NCBI GenBank assembly: GCA_016719895.1
Contig: JADJYG010000016.1
Span: forward strand, 62,001-126,000
Reading direction: 5' to 3'
From: Saprospirales bacterium
Lineage (GTDB): Bacteria; Bacteroidota; Bacteroidia; Chitinophagales; Saprospiraceae
Length of the DNA stretch: 64,000 bases
The position numbers were made by a program, and so were the translations under genes. Positions 1 to 10,374 of this stretch are shown here, piece by piece. A model generated the notes under the pieces. That model made no database searches. It was not told the origin of the DNA and was given only the letters and a program-made list of their open reading frames with translations. How positions within the stretch are numbered: position 1 is the stretch's first letter; each line of letters opens with the position of its first letter.

Positions 1-294
1 GAAATGATGGGGCAACGACCTTCGGTGATTACTAAATGGCTAAGCGGCAAACACAATTTCACAGTGGATACTTTAACCGACATTCAACGTGTTTTGGGTG
101 TTCGATTGCTAGCTTTGGAAGAAAAAACGCATCCGGAGATCACATTCAAATTTACGATAGAATCTGCTGACCAAAAGTCACAAGAAGTATCAAGAACTAT
201 CGAACAAGTATTTTCTTCTATTCCGCTACTCCATGACATTTTAAAAGCGCCTACAACGACAATCAGACTCCAGCAGAATATTCCACAAGCATAA
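1..294 (+). CDS. XRE-family HTH antitoxin-like protein, 5' end outside window
   Basis: The reading frame is open at the left edge, so the N-terminus is missing. The visible part begins inside a helix-turn-helix: a recognition-helix-like stretch (PSVITKWLSGKHNFT) is followed by a third helix (DTLTDIQRVLGV), typical of Cro/CI-type regulators. After the HTH comes a tail of about 55 residues with no domain I recognise. The next gene starts 5 bp downstream and encodes a SecB-like protein. An antitoxin plus SecB-like chaperone is the arrangement of toxin-antitoxin-chaperone (TAC) modules, in which the antitoxin tail is the chaperone-binding part. A toxin gene would have to lie left of the window, so the TAC assignment is inference; the HTH call is firm. 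Confidence 0.7.
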   Translation, partial: EMMGQRPSVITKWLSGKHNFTVDTLTDIQRVLGVRLLALEEKTHPEITFKFTIESADQKSQEVSRTIEQVFSSIPLLHDILKAPTTTIRLQQNIPQA

Positions 295-299
295 AATTC

Positions 300-732
300 A
301 TGGAACCGAAATATTCATATAGAATACAAGGAATTGAAATTGTCAATTCATCGTTAACAGCTCCGCCCCAGGGCGGGAAGGTTACCCAATTTACGTTTGA
401 AGCCCAATTCCGAACCGTTGCCAATACCCAAGACAATATCCTGACTATTTATTCTGATGTAATAGTAAAGGACGCTGAAACAAAGGTCCAAATTGGTCAG
501 TTTTCCGCAATGTTCCATTATGGAGTAGATGACTTAGAGACTTTGATGAAGAAAGAGGGAACCTTTCGAAGCGGAAATTCCGGAAGAACTCTTGAAAACC
601 TTGTTAGGTATTTCTGTCTCTACTCTTCGGGGCATGATGTTTAACTCTTATCGAGGTACTTTTTTACATGGTGCCATTCTTCCAATCGTTGATATTTCAA
701 ACGTGGAACCTGTGATAACAAGGCCGAATTGA
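300..732 (+). pseudogene. SecB-like chaperone, frameshifted
   Basis: The first frame (300-644) encodes a beta-rich protein starting MEPKYSYRIQGIEIV. The C-terminal part is in another frame from about 571 to the stop at 730-732, reading AEIPEELLKTLLGIS, STLRGMM and GTFLHGAILPIVD. The joined product is about 143 residues. Its layout (N-terminal strands, a G-x-F strand, then an RG...GTF...LP[IV] end) resembles SecB-fold proteins of TAC modules. The switch lies around 560-571 near 'ctttcgaagcgg' and needs one inserted base. It may be a sequencing error or a real lesion. SecB-like identity is by pattern only. The gene follows the HTH gene by 5 bp and was probably cotranscribed with it. Confidence 0.55.
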
Positions 733-779
733 CCTTGCCCCTTCAAAATTTTACAATCCGGCATTCTCGCATAGTCAAT

Positions 780-1725
780 TTAGGTGATGGTTATCAAATC
801 CTTCTCCGAGATAACTTCCCGGTACCGCTTCCTGATTGTCAAGTACCAATTTGTAAAATCCTGTTTATGAACAGGTATCCGCTTGTCAATCATCAATTGG
901 TAAGACAACAAAAGCAGGCTCAAAAGGTATCCAACTACTTCTTGAGCATATTTTGCAAAGCGAATTTGGACAATGGCGACATTGCCCTTTCCGCCCTCCT
1001 CTTGAAAAAAAAGTTTGCCGTGAAAAACATCCGTTCCGTGTGTTGGCCCTGACCAATGCCGGTATAAAAATTCATAAAAGGCTTGCCGGTTCAAATGGTC
1101 GGAAAGCGCACAAACACTACTTGGCCCGCCAAAAAAGTTGATGCCACTTCGGGCCTTTGATTTTTTTGGAAAGTAGTTTCTGGTATTCGGATTCCGCCAA
1201 CTGATAAGCAGGAGTCGATAACAGATTTTCCAAGCCTTGGATACGTTCTTCAAGGTTCGCAATAAACGGATCGGGTACACCCTCCAAAAGAACCTTGTCT
1301 GCTTTTAGTCTTGCTGACAAGTCCTTCGAAGACTTATCTTTGGGATTCAGCATCCTGTACCGCTTTAGTTTGTGGTGATGGTGCCAAACCATAAACCCCA
1401 TTGCCCGGTTATGCGTATCCTTTTCCAACAAATATTCGAACCCTAAAACGGATTCCAGCATTCCACGCAAAAGAAGCTTACAGGGATCAATTGAGGATTC
1501 CTTAACCAGTATGGAAACAGAATCGGCAAGTTCAAGAATATGACGGAACATCATTTGCACGGGGATGTTTTCGTCACCTCCTCTTGCCTGCTCAACTTCC
1601 CATTTAAAGACGTGTGTACCGAAATTCACAAACTCTTCAATCAGGAGCGAAAATTCGGTCATCATTTCGACTTCATCCGGAGTGCGACCGCTCCGGGGCA
1701 AAATTTCAGTAACGGGATTTGTCAT
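780..1725 (-). pseudogene. DUF5677-family protein, frameshifted
   Basis: The N-terminal 202 residues read from 1725 down to 1117; the C-terminal part continues in another frame to a stop at 780. The break is a T6 run on the coding strand (about 1130-1135). Reading five T's restores LFGGPSSVCALSDHLNR directly after KWHQ. The joined protein is about 314 residues. It contains the helical pattern of DUF5677 proteins: ILELADSVSILVKE, a RGMLESVLGFEYLL segment and a H-H-H-H-K-L-K-R-Y stretch. The function of this family is not established; members are often found in accessory regions. The gene is transcribed divergently from the type III restriction-modification genes. A homopolymer indel makes sequencing error a serious alternative to real inactivation. 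Confidence 0.6.
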
Positions 1726-1829
1726 ATTGGCTTGAATTTAGATTGTTTGGAAATTAACAAGAAGCGATTTTAGAAAGTTTCGGTTTCCTTGTCTTGGCCA
1801 TTATTTTTAGGCCAATTCAGGGATGCCCT

Positions 1830-1837
1830 TAGTTTTG
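1830..1837 (+). promoter_or_regulatory. Bacteroidota -7 promoter box for the type III R-M genes
   Basis: TAGTTTTG matches the TAnnTTTG consensus of the Bacteroidota housekeeping sigma factor. It lies about 50 bp before the preferred mod start at 1889. No clear TTTG -33 element is at the usual distance, so this is a partial match. Confidence 0.4.
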
Positions 1838-1888
1838 CAACACAACTTCCTGATATTTGCCAACATCTACTTACCGATATTCCCAAAC

Positions 1889-3784
1889 ATGGACGGCCAA
1901 AGTTTAAACATCACCGAAGAACGCATCCAGCAACTACGCGAAATCTTTCCCGAAGTATTTTCCGAAGGCAAAATTGACTTCAACCGACTCAAAGACGTGT
2001 TGGGCGAAAACGTGCTTTTTCCCGGCGAACACTACGAACTAAGTTGGGCCGGAAAAGCCGAATCCCGGCGCGAAGTGCAAAAGCAAACAACCGCCACCCT
2101 GATACCCGACCCGGAAGGCAGCGTTGACTTCGACAAGGCCCAAAACATCTTCATCGAAGGTGAAAACCTGGAAGTCTTGCGGGTACTGCAAAAGTCCTAC
2201 TTTGGCAAGATCAAAATGATCTACATAGACCCGCCCTACAACACCGGCAACGATTCCTTTGTGTACCCCGACGACTTCGGCGAACGGCAAGAAGACTACC
2301 TGAAACGCACCGGTGCCAAAGACGAAGCGGGCTTCCTGAACAAGCAAGACCTTTGGAAAAAGAACAGCAAGGAAAACGGCCAATTCCATTCCGTTTGGCT
2401 TTCTATGATGTACCCCCGGCTTTACCTTGCCCGTAATCTTATGCGCGAAGACGGGGTGATCTTTGTGTCCATTGATGACAATGAAGTTGCAAACCTGCGG
2501 TTGCTAATGGATGAAGTGTTTGGGAAGAAAATTTAGTAGGTAATGTAATTTGGCAAAAGAAATACAGCACAAAAGCAGACTCAAAATTTTTATCAGAGTC
2601 GCATGAATATATCCTGGTTTACGCTAAATCAATTAACAACTTGATGCTGAAAGGTTTGGAAAGAACTGAAAAGCAACTTGATCTATATAAAAATCCAGAT
2701 AACGACCCAAGAGGAAGTTGGGCTTCTGATAACTTATTAAGAACAGAAGAAAGAGAGTATGCAATTTTTGAAATTGTTAGCCCAATTGGTAATAAGTATT
2801 TACCTCCAAAAGGGTCAAGTTGGCGGTTCAACAAAGACAAAATCCAAGAGCTGTTATCAGACAACCGGATTTGGTTCGGCGAAGATGGAAATAGTAGGCC
2901 AAGATATAAGCGTTTTTTAAGTGAAGTTCGTCAAGATGTTATTGTAAATACATTGTGGAAATTCGATGAAGTAGGACATTCAGATTCCGCCAAGAAAGAA
3001 ACTGCCAAGATTTTAAATGAATCCCCTAATGTTTTTTCTACTCCAAAGCCCGTTCGATTGATTCAAAGAATGATAAAAATTTCATGTAATGAAGATGACT
3101 TAATTCTTGATTTTTTTGCTGGTTCTGGAACAGTTGGCCAAGCTGTGCTGGAACTTAATACCAAGGATAATGGTAATCGCAGTTTCATTCTGGTTCAAAT
3201 GCCAGAGCCGATTGAAGAAAACAGCGAGGCGTGGAAAGCGGGCTATCGTGACATTGCTGAGATTGGGCGGGCGCGTGTCCGAAAAGTTATTGAACAGATA
3301 CAAGCCCAAGCAACTGAAAAAGCCCAATCCCCGGAACTGTTCAAGGATTCAGAAAACCTAACTGAACAGATTTTGGCTTCAAATCCTACCGGCTACAATA
3401 CAGCAACTTCCAGGTTTGGCGCAACGACATAGAAGGCGAAGAAGCCATCCTGAACCAGCCGGGTTTTTCCAGGAGCCATTGGTCAATTACCGGGGCAAAC
3501 ATTCCGCTTTGCTTACGGAATTGGTATTGAAGGCCGGGCTTCCCTTAACCGTTGATGTGGAGCAAAAAGAGTTTGCCGGTTGTCCTGTTTTTGATGTGGC
3601 CAAGGGGCGCTTGTGGTTGGCCCTGGATGAAGTGAAGCCCGCGCTTTTTCAGGCAGCAGCCGAAGCCCGGCCTTCCGTATTTGTTACACTTAGCGGGTTA
3701 TTCACCGGGAAAAATGCCGATCAAACTATGGCCAACGCCAACTTGCAATTGAAGGATGCAGGGGTGGAGTTTAAAGTTATTTGA
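1889..3784 (+). pseudogene. mod: Type III restriction-modification DNA methyltransferase (Mod), multiply frameshifted
   Basis: This is a beta-class N6-adenine methyltransferase, the modification and specificity subunit of a type III R-M system. The preferred start is the ATG at 1889 (MDGQSLNITEERIQQL). An in-frame ATG at 1823 adds a hydrophobic stretch unlike the family. The catalytic IDPPYNTGN motif lies near residue 110 and precedes the SAM-binding motif DFFAGSGT, the beta-class order. Frame breaks: at about 2525-2533, where a G3 run would need G4 and a short frame ends at 2536; at about 3390-3402; and at about 3460-3520. Fragments are 1889-2536, about 2530-3432, 3402-3460 (SNFQVWRNDIEGEEAILNQ) and 3500-3784 (KAGLPLTVDVEQKEFAG). 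Together they give a near-complete ~630-residue Mod. The stop overlaps the start region of res. As written the gene is non-functional. Confidence 0.85.
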
Positions 3785-3786
3785 TT

Positions 3787-6502
3787 ATGAAACTCCAATT
3801 CGACAGCCAGCAAGAATTTCAGTTGTCCGCAATTCAAGCGGTAGTGGATGTGTTCGAGGGCCAACCCTTGCGCCAAGGCGACTATGAAGTTTCCTTTGGT
3901 ATCGAAGGGGCGTCCATTGCTCTAACGGAACAGGGTGTAGGCAACCGGCTTGTCCTTTCCGAAGAACAACTTTTGGCAAATATCTGTGCTGTTCAGGATC
4001 GGAACGGCATAGCGCCTTCAGGTAAGTTGGAGCGGTGCCACTACCTGAAAGACGAAGCCAGCGGCCAATCGGATTTTATCCCGCTCAACCTTACCGTTGA
4101 AATGGAAACTGGTACCGGTAAATCCTATACCTACCTTCGGACAATCTTTGAATTGAACCGGGTGTACGGCTTCAAAAAATTTGTGGTGGTGGTGCCAAGC
4201 GTTGCGATCCGGGAGGGAGCCATTAAAAACATGGAAATAACGGAAGAGCACTTCCGGGAGCTGTACGGCAACCCGCCCTTCAATTACATGATGTACGACA
4301 GCGGCAAACTTACCGCCTTGCGCAACTTCGCCGTTTCGGACGCCATCCAGGTTTTGGTAATCAACATTGACAGTTTTACCAAGGACAGCAACATCATTAA
4401 CACCGTTCGGGAAACCGGGGTAAAGCCCATCGAGTACATACAGGCAACCAACCCGTTTGTCATTGTGGATGAACCGCAAAACATGGAAACCGACATTCGG
4501 AAGGCGGCAATTCACAACCTGAACCCGCTTTGTACCTTGCGCTATTCCGCTACACACCGGAACCTGTACAACCTGGTTTACAGCCTGAACCCGGTGCAGG
4601 CTTATGACTTGGGTTTGGTGAAGCAAATCGAGGTGGACGGCATTACGTCGGACAACAATTACAACGCAGCCTTCATCCACTTCAAAGGAGTGCAGGCAGG
4701 TAAGAAAACCCTGAAAGCGAAACTGGCTGTTTACGTCAACGAAGGAACCGGGGTAAAGCAAAAAGACTTCAACGTTGAAGTTGGGGAAGACCTGTTTGAT
4801 CTTTCCGGCCATCGGGAAATTTACAAAGACGGCTTCATCCTGAACAGCATCCGGGCTTCGGAAGGGGAAATCGAATTTTCCAACGGCCTGGTTGTGCGGG
4901 AAGGCGAATCGCAAGGCGGCCTAACCGATGAAGTAATGAAATTCCAGATTGAACGGACGGTTGCCAAACACTTTGAAAAGGCGAAGAAGCGGAAGCCCGA
5001 AGGTATCAAGGTGTTGTCTTTGTTCTTCATTGACAAGGTTGCCAATTACCGGGATTACGACGAATCCGGCAACCCGGCCAAGGGCAAGTTTGCCGCCTGG
5101 TTTGAAGAGATATTCAACCGGTACGCAAGTCAAAATCCGGGCTTGATTCCGTTCGATACCGGAGCCGTACACAACGGCTATTTTTCGCAAGACAAAAAAG
5201 GACGGGGCAAGGACAAAACGGAAATTTGGGTGGATACCAGCGGAACCACCCAAAAGGACAACGATACTTATTCCCTGATAATGAAGGAAAAGGAACGGCT
5301 TTTAGACCTGGAAGAGCCGTTGCAATTTATCTTTTCGCATAGCGCCCTTCGGGAAGGTTGGGACAATCCGAACGTCTTTCAAATCTGCACCCTGAACGAA
5401 ACCGGAAGCGCCCTGAAAAAACGGCAAGAAATCGGGCGGGGGCTTCGCTTGCCGGTGGACAGTGCCGGCCAACAAGTACTGGATAAGCGTATAAACGTTC
5501 TAACCGTCATTGCCAACGAAACCTACGAAGACTTTGCAAAAGCCCTACAAAACGAAATTCAGGAAGAAACCAGCGTTGATTTTTCGGGCCGGATCAAGAA
5601 CGCAAGAGAGAAAGCGCAAATCCGGCTTACCAAGGAACTAACCCCCGAAAATTGTCCGCTCTTCTTTGAAATTTGGGACAGGATAAAACACCGCACCCGC
5701 TACCGGGTGGAATTTAGTACCGAAGAACTAATCAAACGCACAGTTGAAGAATTGAAGAATTTCAATAAAGTGCCGATGACTAAGCGGCCAGTCCTGAAGC
5801 CCGTACCGCTCGTTTGGATTACTCCCAAGAGGGTGTTGATACGCAACTAACGGATATTGGCCGAAGAAGCGCCGAAGCAATCAAATACCTGATACCCGAC
5901 GTGTACGGCTACATTCAAAGCCGGGTGGATATTACCCGGAAAACTATTTTTGAAATCTTGAAACAGTCCGACCGGTACGGGGAATTGGAGATCAACCCGC
6001 AAATGTTTTTGGACAATGTTGTTGGAGCCATTCAGCGGACGTTGAACAGCCTTTTAGTAGAAGGGGTGCAGTACGAACGCATCAATGGCCAAGCCTACGA
6101 AATGACCCTGTTTAAGTACGAAGAAATCGAAACCTATCTTTCCAACCTTTTCCCGGTATCTGATTCCGGCAAAACCCTTTTTAATTTCATTCCGGTTGAC
6201 AGCGAAGTTGAAAACGAGTTTGCCCGTGACTGTGAAGCCGATTCGAACGTCAAGTTTTTCTTCAAACTGCCCAGGGGCTTCAAAGTGCCTACACCCATCG
6301 GCAACTATGTACCGGATTGGGCGGTGGTGTTTGAAAATGACAACCGGGTTTACTTTGTAGCCGAAACGAAAGGGACCTTGACCGGCAATTACTCCGGGAC
6401 GTGGAGCGGATGAAAATTGAGTGTGGGGAACGGCATTTTGCTTTGTTTGAGTCGGACGGGGTGAAGTACAGGTTGGCCCATACGTCGAAGGACTTGTATT
6501 AA
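3787..6502 (+). pseudogene. res: Type III restriction enzyme (Res helicase-nuclease), frameshifted
   Basis: This is the restriction subunit partnering Mod: a superfamily 2 translocase with a C-terminal nuclease. Visible motifs are ETGTGKSYT (Walker A), VDEPQN (motif II), LRYSATH (motif III), ALREGWDNPNVFQ (motif V) and EIGRGLRLP (motif VI). The C-terminal PD-(D/E)xK nuclease appears as VPDWAVV and VAETKG. The gene begins right after the mod stop (ATG 3787). The frame breaks near 5807-5816, where the main frame ends at 5850 and the next begins around 5814. It breaks again near 6378, where the frame ends at 6413 and TLDRQLLRDVERMK continues to the stop at 6500-6502. The rebuilt protein is about 905 residues, normal for the family. 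The second break lies just after the ETK nuclease motif. Confidence 0.87.
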
Positions 6503-6545
6503 GGCATAAGTGCCTGATTTTGACCAATACACTAAACCCTTAACG

Positions 6546-7078
6546 ATGGACTCAAATCAAATAAAAGCAGTTGGAAATTTGCTTGTTCACTATGCAAGTG
6601 ATCTGAATTACATTTCCAATTTTATTGAATTTAAGAAAAATCCGAACCGAGATTAATGAGTATTGCAGCGAAAGGGAAGGCTCATTTAAATCTTTCATTA
6701 ATGATTTTCGGGTTGCTCGAAATGTCAAACAGGGATCAAACCTGACTGTTGTTAGATGCTGCTTGGGATTGGTATAAAAAAGGAGATTCTGAAGACGCTG
6801 ATGGATTTGCTGATTTGATAAAAAAGAAGTTAACGCATGGCCGGGCTATTTCCCTTGCTTCAAAAATTATGTTTTTGATGAATCCTTGGAAGGTGTTACC
6901 CCTGGACAGCCGCGCAAAAGAATCCTTAGATTATCGCGGGAATAAATACAGCGTTTTTATCCAGAAGGCAGAACAGGACAAAAAAAAGCGTGAAAAGGAA
7001 ATTAGGGATACCCTGCAAAGTATTTCTGATATGCTTGGCGTTATTGAAAGCGGTTTTACTGGGAAGATTGTCAATTAG
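6546..7078 (+). pseudogene. Unrecognised protein, frameshifted
   Basis: An ATG at 6546 opens a frame (MDSNQIKAVGNLLVHYASDL) that stops near 6655. Coding-like sequence continues in another frame (CSEREGSFKSFINDFRVARNVKQGS), then in a third from about 6749 to 7078 (LLDAAWDWYKKGDSEDADGF, SKIMFLMNPWKVLPLDSRAK, and a Lys/Glu-rich end). The joined product would be about 175 residues and soluble. I do not recognise the family. The MNPWKVLPLDSRA segment is the most distinctive part and could help a profile search. The gene follows res in the same direction, 43 bp downstream, and could be a third gene of the R-M locus. Confidence 0.4.
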
Positions 7079-7234
7079 AATGATCCGGGAAAATCAGTTT
7101 TATGATAAGTAGGCTTTGGGTGTGGGAAAAGACCTAAATTAGTTTTTTGTCGGTGAATTGTACATTTATTTTTTAATACAATTTGGTTGTAAATAGTGAA
7201 AACAATGCACTGTTTAACCAACATTTTATTGATT

Positions 7235-7298
7235 TTTGTCTTGAACAGTGAAAGTGTTCAGCGTATCTTTGTTTTGTTCATTTTTGATTAGGAACAAA
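7235..7298 (+). promoter_or_regulatory. Promoter with two operator-like inverted repeats upstream of the RteC-like gene
   Basis: TATCTTTG at 7264-7271 is a perfect TAnnTTTG -7 box, with a TTG 20 bp upstream at 7241-7243. A 6-bp perfect inverted repeat TGAACA-N7-TGTTCA (7242-7260) lies exactly between -33 and -7. A second one, TTTGTTC-N12-GAACAAA (7273-7298), covers the predicted transcription start and leader. The ATG of the next gene is at 7309. This layout suggests a repressor-controlled promoter; the HTH protein encoded at 8093 is one candidate regulator. Confidence 0.6.
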
Positions 7299-7308
7299 TC
7301 AAAGAAAT

Positions 7309-8010
7309 ATGACAGACGTTACAGCAGGATTTATTAAGAGCATATTCCGAATCGGCAAACCTGTAATCACTTCACTTGATTTTAACAACCCGGATGTTTG
7401 GGGATGTGTGTGACCTGCTCAACCAGGATCAAGACTTGGCAAACGAGTACATTTTGTTCAAACTGGAAGATGCCGCTTCCGATGATGGACGCCTTGCCCT
7501 TTTATATAATAGCCGGGCTTGTTTTCGATATGCTTTGGAAGAACTAAAGTCTTTCCAACAAGACCCAACTACCGGTTGGGCACCTACTTGTTGTGGTGAT
7601 CCGTACAATCGTTCCGTTGAAGAAAATATCAAGATTTACGAAAGTGCCTTGAATGCCGTTGATTGTGCAATTTGCCATATACAGGAAACGCAAGAGTTAA
7701 CCTGCTCAACCAATGAAGAGGTTGCGCCTAAAATTGCAAGGAAAATACTACTGCCAGACAAACTTTAGCCCTCTATTATCTTGCAAAACACCTTGGGATT
7801 TGGGGCAATATTGATAAAGCCCGATTAGAAGATTTTGCATTTTTTTTCACCGGGAAAGACCGATCCGACATCCATAAAAAGTTTCGGAACCCCATTGACA
7901 ACAAGAAAGACCCGAAGGAGCAGCGGAAGGATTTTAAATTTGTTCGGGATCAGTTTCAAAATTTGGGGCTAAAGGATATTGTAGATATGATAAACCGGGA
8001 AATGCCATAA
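7309..8010 (+). pseudogene. Mobile-element protein with RteC-like C-terminus, frameshifted
   Basis: The gene starts at ATG 7309 (MTDVTAGFIKSIFRIGKPV), switches frame near 7385-7395 into 7376-7768 (FGDVCDLLNQDQDL, RACFRYALEELKSFQ) and switches back near 7745 to a last frame ending at 8010. That last part reads QTLALYYLAKHLGIWGN, DFAFFFTGKDRSDIHKKF and KDIVDMINREMP. The total is about 233 residues. The final ~80 residues follow the pattern seen at the end of RteC and related proteins of Bacteroidota mobile elements: a short winged-helix-like segment, an F-x-T-G/K segment, then a helical end. I did not confirm RteC itself. Position upstream of an excisionase-like gene and a Rep-like gene fits a mobility or regulation role. 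Confidence 0.5.
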
Positions 8011-8092
8011 AAATTTGGGTACACCCATAGGTACACCCAAGCCTGAATTGTGTGTGTAAATATTGTGCCATCGCTAACTAAAAAGCACTGGC

Positions 8093-8410
8093 ATGAATAT
8101 TCAAATTCCAGAACTTGATAAAAGGCTTGATGCAATTGAAAGCCTTTTGGATGAGATCAAGACCAACCTTTCCCAACCCAAGGTTGAACCCCGGCGGCTT
8201 CCGATAGATATTGACAGAGTTGCGCAAATTACCCATCTAGCAAAGCCGACTCTTTACGGGCGGGTAGCTGCTAAGACAATTCCGCATTTCAAGCAGGCAA
8301 AAAATAAAGTTTTCAAGACGAAATTTTGATTGATCCCGACAAGGCGCAAAACGGTTGCAGAAATCGAAGCCGAAGAGCAAATCAACAGGCGCCGGGAACG
8401 CAAGGTGTGA
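8093..8410 (+). pseudogene. Excisionase-like HTH DNA-binding protein, frameshifted
   Basis: A short coiled N-terminal segment (LDAIESLLDEIKTNL) is followed by a MerR/excisionase-type HTH (DIDRVAQITHLAKPTLYGRV, then AAKTIPHFKQAKNKVF). This is the usual shape of Xis/HTH_17 proteins of Bacteroidota integrative elements. The expected F...DEIL ending is broken by indels near 8310-8320 and 8335-8345. The intact C-terminus KTVAEIEAEEQINRRRERKV reads to the stop at 8408-8410. The joined size is about 105 residues. Such proteins bias recombination toward excision or act as local regulators. No integrase gene is in the window. Confidence 0.6.
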
Positions 8411-8439
8411 TCCGTTTGTCAATTAGTCACGTTGAAGCC

Positions 8440-9311
8440 ATGATTGACGGGATCAAATGCACGGTACAGGGCACTTGCCGGAGTTGTTGAAGGAACGGTT
8501 GACATTTTTCACACCGATGAATGAAACAACCGGAGAACTCATGCCTTACAGCCGCGCAAACCTTGGCAACTTTCGTCTTTCCCTGAATGCCGGTAGCAAA
8601 TCCTGCACCCTTCGGGGTAGTCTGCACAAGTACGCACACAACGGCCAAAACAGTACCGATTTTCCCTACTCCGATTTGACTGCCAGCATTGACCGTCTTG
8701 CCGCACTTTTCGGTGCACAGCCTGAAAATTTCATTTTGCACAATGTTGAATTTGGGGTTAACCTGGATTACCCGGTTGAAGAGATTGTTGACAATCTTTT
8801 GATGTACAGGACAACCGCACCCGTTCCGATCAGCAAAAGCGGAAGACAGCGGATAACGGGTGCAAAATTTGACTTAGCACATTATGGCCTCAAGTTATAC
8901 GGGAAGGACTTAGCCCAGCTTCGACTTGAAGCCCAGGTAAAGCGGATGCAGGTCCTGCAACAAATATCCGGTGCCGATGTGCTTACCCTGCAAAGCCTTA
9001 CCGACTTGGCCATTTTGAGCCAATTAGGCGACCGGTTATTTGATGTATGGGGCCAAGTGTTTTTGCGCAAAGACGTCGAATTGGAAGATTTAAAGCCTTG
9101 TGAACAGCGCGTGTTGGAATTAGGAAGCCATTCAGGGTACTGGATTCAATCGCACAAGGCAGGTCCGGACACATATCGGAAGCGCCGTAAAAGATTCCTG
9201 GAACTCCAAGAGCGGTATAAAACCACCGACCGCAAAGGCGTCGTTGCAAGATTGGCACGCGAAAAATGGACGGCTTTAATGTGGCGTAAATTTTCCGCTT
9301 TGTCGGTGTAG
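8440..9311 (+). pseudogene. Rep-like replication initiation protein of Bacteroidota mobile elements, frameshifted
   Basis: The likely start is ATG 8440 (MIDGIKCTVQG), with a frame switch around 8465-8478 into the long frame that runs to 9311 (LPELLKERLTFFTPMNETTG). Recognisable segments are GSLHKYAHNGQN, DFPYSDL, ENFILHNVEFGVNL and LRLEAQVKRMQVLQ. In this order they match a family of replication-initiator-like proteins found on small Bacteroidota plasmids, phages and integrated elements. The total is about 290 residues. The start of this gene overlaps or abuts the end of the HTH gene. A rolling-circle type role is inference from the family; I could not assign the catalytic tyrosine. Confidence 0.5.
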
Positions 9312-9360
9312 CATATGGTAAATTCCGGGGAATATTCTGGCTTTCACTGTACCAAACCTG

Positions 9361-9368
9361 TAACTTTG
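9361..9368 (+). promoter_or_regulatory. -7 promoter box inside the mobile-element module
   Basis: TAACTTTG is a perfect TAnnTTTG match just after the Rep-like stop codon. It would place transcription start near 9373, so the following gene probably begins downstream of that point. No good -33 TTTG is seen. Confidence 0.4.
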
Positions 9369-9641
9369 ATGCAACATTATCAACCAGGAGCGTTTTCAAT
9401 TTACTACATTAGGACAGTCAAGCAAAAAAACAAGAAACCGGAACTTGTATCGGTTCAACGGTTGCGGGATAGGATCAAGGAAGTATTGGAAAGTGAGTTG
9501 GAGCAGTTACCCGCAACGCTCGAAAAGTTGGAGCCGAAGGAACGGCTATTCGCTACGCTCAAATTGCTTCCGTTGATTATTCCACGACCGGAACCCGTTC
9601 ACTACTCCGAAGGCGAACCGTTCGAGCTAAACTCTTGGTAA
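9369..9641 (+). CDS. Small conserved protein of Bacteroidota mobile elements
   Basis: The frame is open from ATG 9315 to the TAA at 9639-9641. Its conserved-looking part begins at VSVQRLRDRIKEVLESELEQL and continues PATLEKLEPKERL, LLPLIIPRPEPV. This is a short helical protein of the type commonly found next to phage or mobile-element genes in Bacteroidota; its function is unknown. The start is uncertain. ATG 9369 lies immediately after a promoter box, the upstream residues look non-conserved, and an A7 run (about 9422-9428) could hide another frameshift between the true start and the conserved part. Its stop overlaps the start of the next gene (TAATG), indicating translational coupling. Confidence 0.5.
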   Translation: MQHYQPGAFSIYYIRTVKQKNKKPELVSVQRLRDRIKEVLESELEQLPATLEKLEPKERLFATLKLLPLIIPRPEPVHYSEGEPFELNSW

Positions 9642-10270
9642 TGGGAAGATATTCAACCGGGGCAGTGTCAGTTGGGCAAGTACTCCAAATCAGATTGACC
9701 AAATTTTTAAAAATTGGCTGTTTTCGCCGAAACCATATTACCATCGGCTCTTACAAATGGCCAACAGGTAGTATAATTTCATTTGAAAGCCGATCCACTG
9801 CCGAAGAAAAGTTTTTGCGGCTGCGGTACACAACAACCAGCCAAGGTGAATCGAGAAACCACAACTATAAAATCCAACTGGCAACGGTGCCTTCAAATTT
9901 GGGCAAAGGCGAAGTGCTGTATTTTGTTTGCCCGGAATCGAACCGGCTTTGCCGGGCACTTTACTTTTCACCTCGCACCCAGACTTTTGTTTCCAGGCAG
10001 GCTTTCCCGGCAAGGATGTATTACCCGCTGCAATTTTCTGCCAAACGGGGCCGGGCCAACGATCAGTATTGGCATATCGAGTCAACCTTAAAGGAACTTG
10101 CAAACCAGCGGAAGGAAACATTTCTGTACAAAGGGGAAAAGACCCAGTATTGCCGACGTATTGAGCAGCTTTTAGAAAAACAGGCGGAAGCGGATCGTTT
10201 GCGGTGGAGTTATGAAAGTTATCCTTATGCCCTTAGAAAGGAAATGGTGCGGTTGTTGAAACCGCGCTAA
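9641..10270 (+). CDS. Conserved mobile-element protein with a Cys pair, function unknown
   Basis: The start is ATG 9641 (MGRYSTGAVSVGQVLQI), which shares its A with the preceding TAA stop, a sign of coupled translation. The protein has 209 residues and is one of the few genes of the island that look intact. It contains NLGKGEVLYFVCPESNRLC, a CPxxxxxC pair set among beta strands as in small zinc-binding or ribbon-like folds, then MYYPLQFSAKRG, and a basic helical C-terminus. I recognise it as a type of protein seen beside Rep/excisionase-like genes in Bacteroidota elements but know no function for it. A replication or DNA-binding accessory role is inference from position. Confidence 0.55.
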   Translation: MGRYSTGAVSVGQVLQIRLTKFLKIGCFRRNHITIGSYKWPTGSIISFESRSTAEEKFLRLRYTTTSQGESRNHNYKIQLATVPSNLGKGEVLYFVCPESNRLCRALYFSPRTQTFVSRQAFPARMYYPLQFSAKRGRANDQYWHIESTLKELANQRKETFLYKGEKTQYCRRIEQLLEKQAEADRLRWSYESYPYALRKEMVRLLKPR

Positions 10271-10374
10271 TTCTTAAGAATTTAGGTTATTTTTCTGAAA
10301 AAACATTGCTATTAGGGTTTGAACCTGAGGCTAAACATGAATATCTGAACAACAATTAACTCCTTCAACGTACT

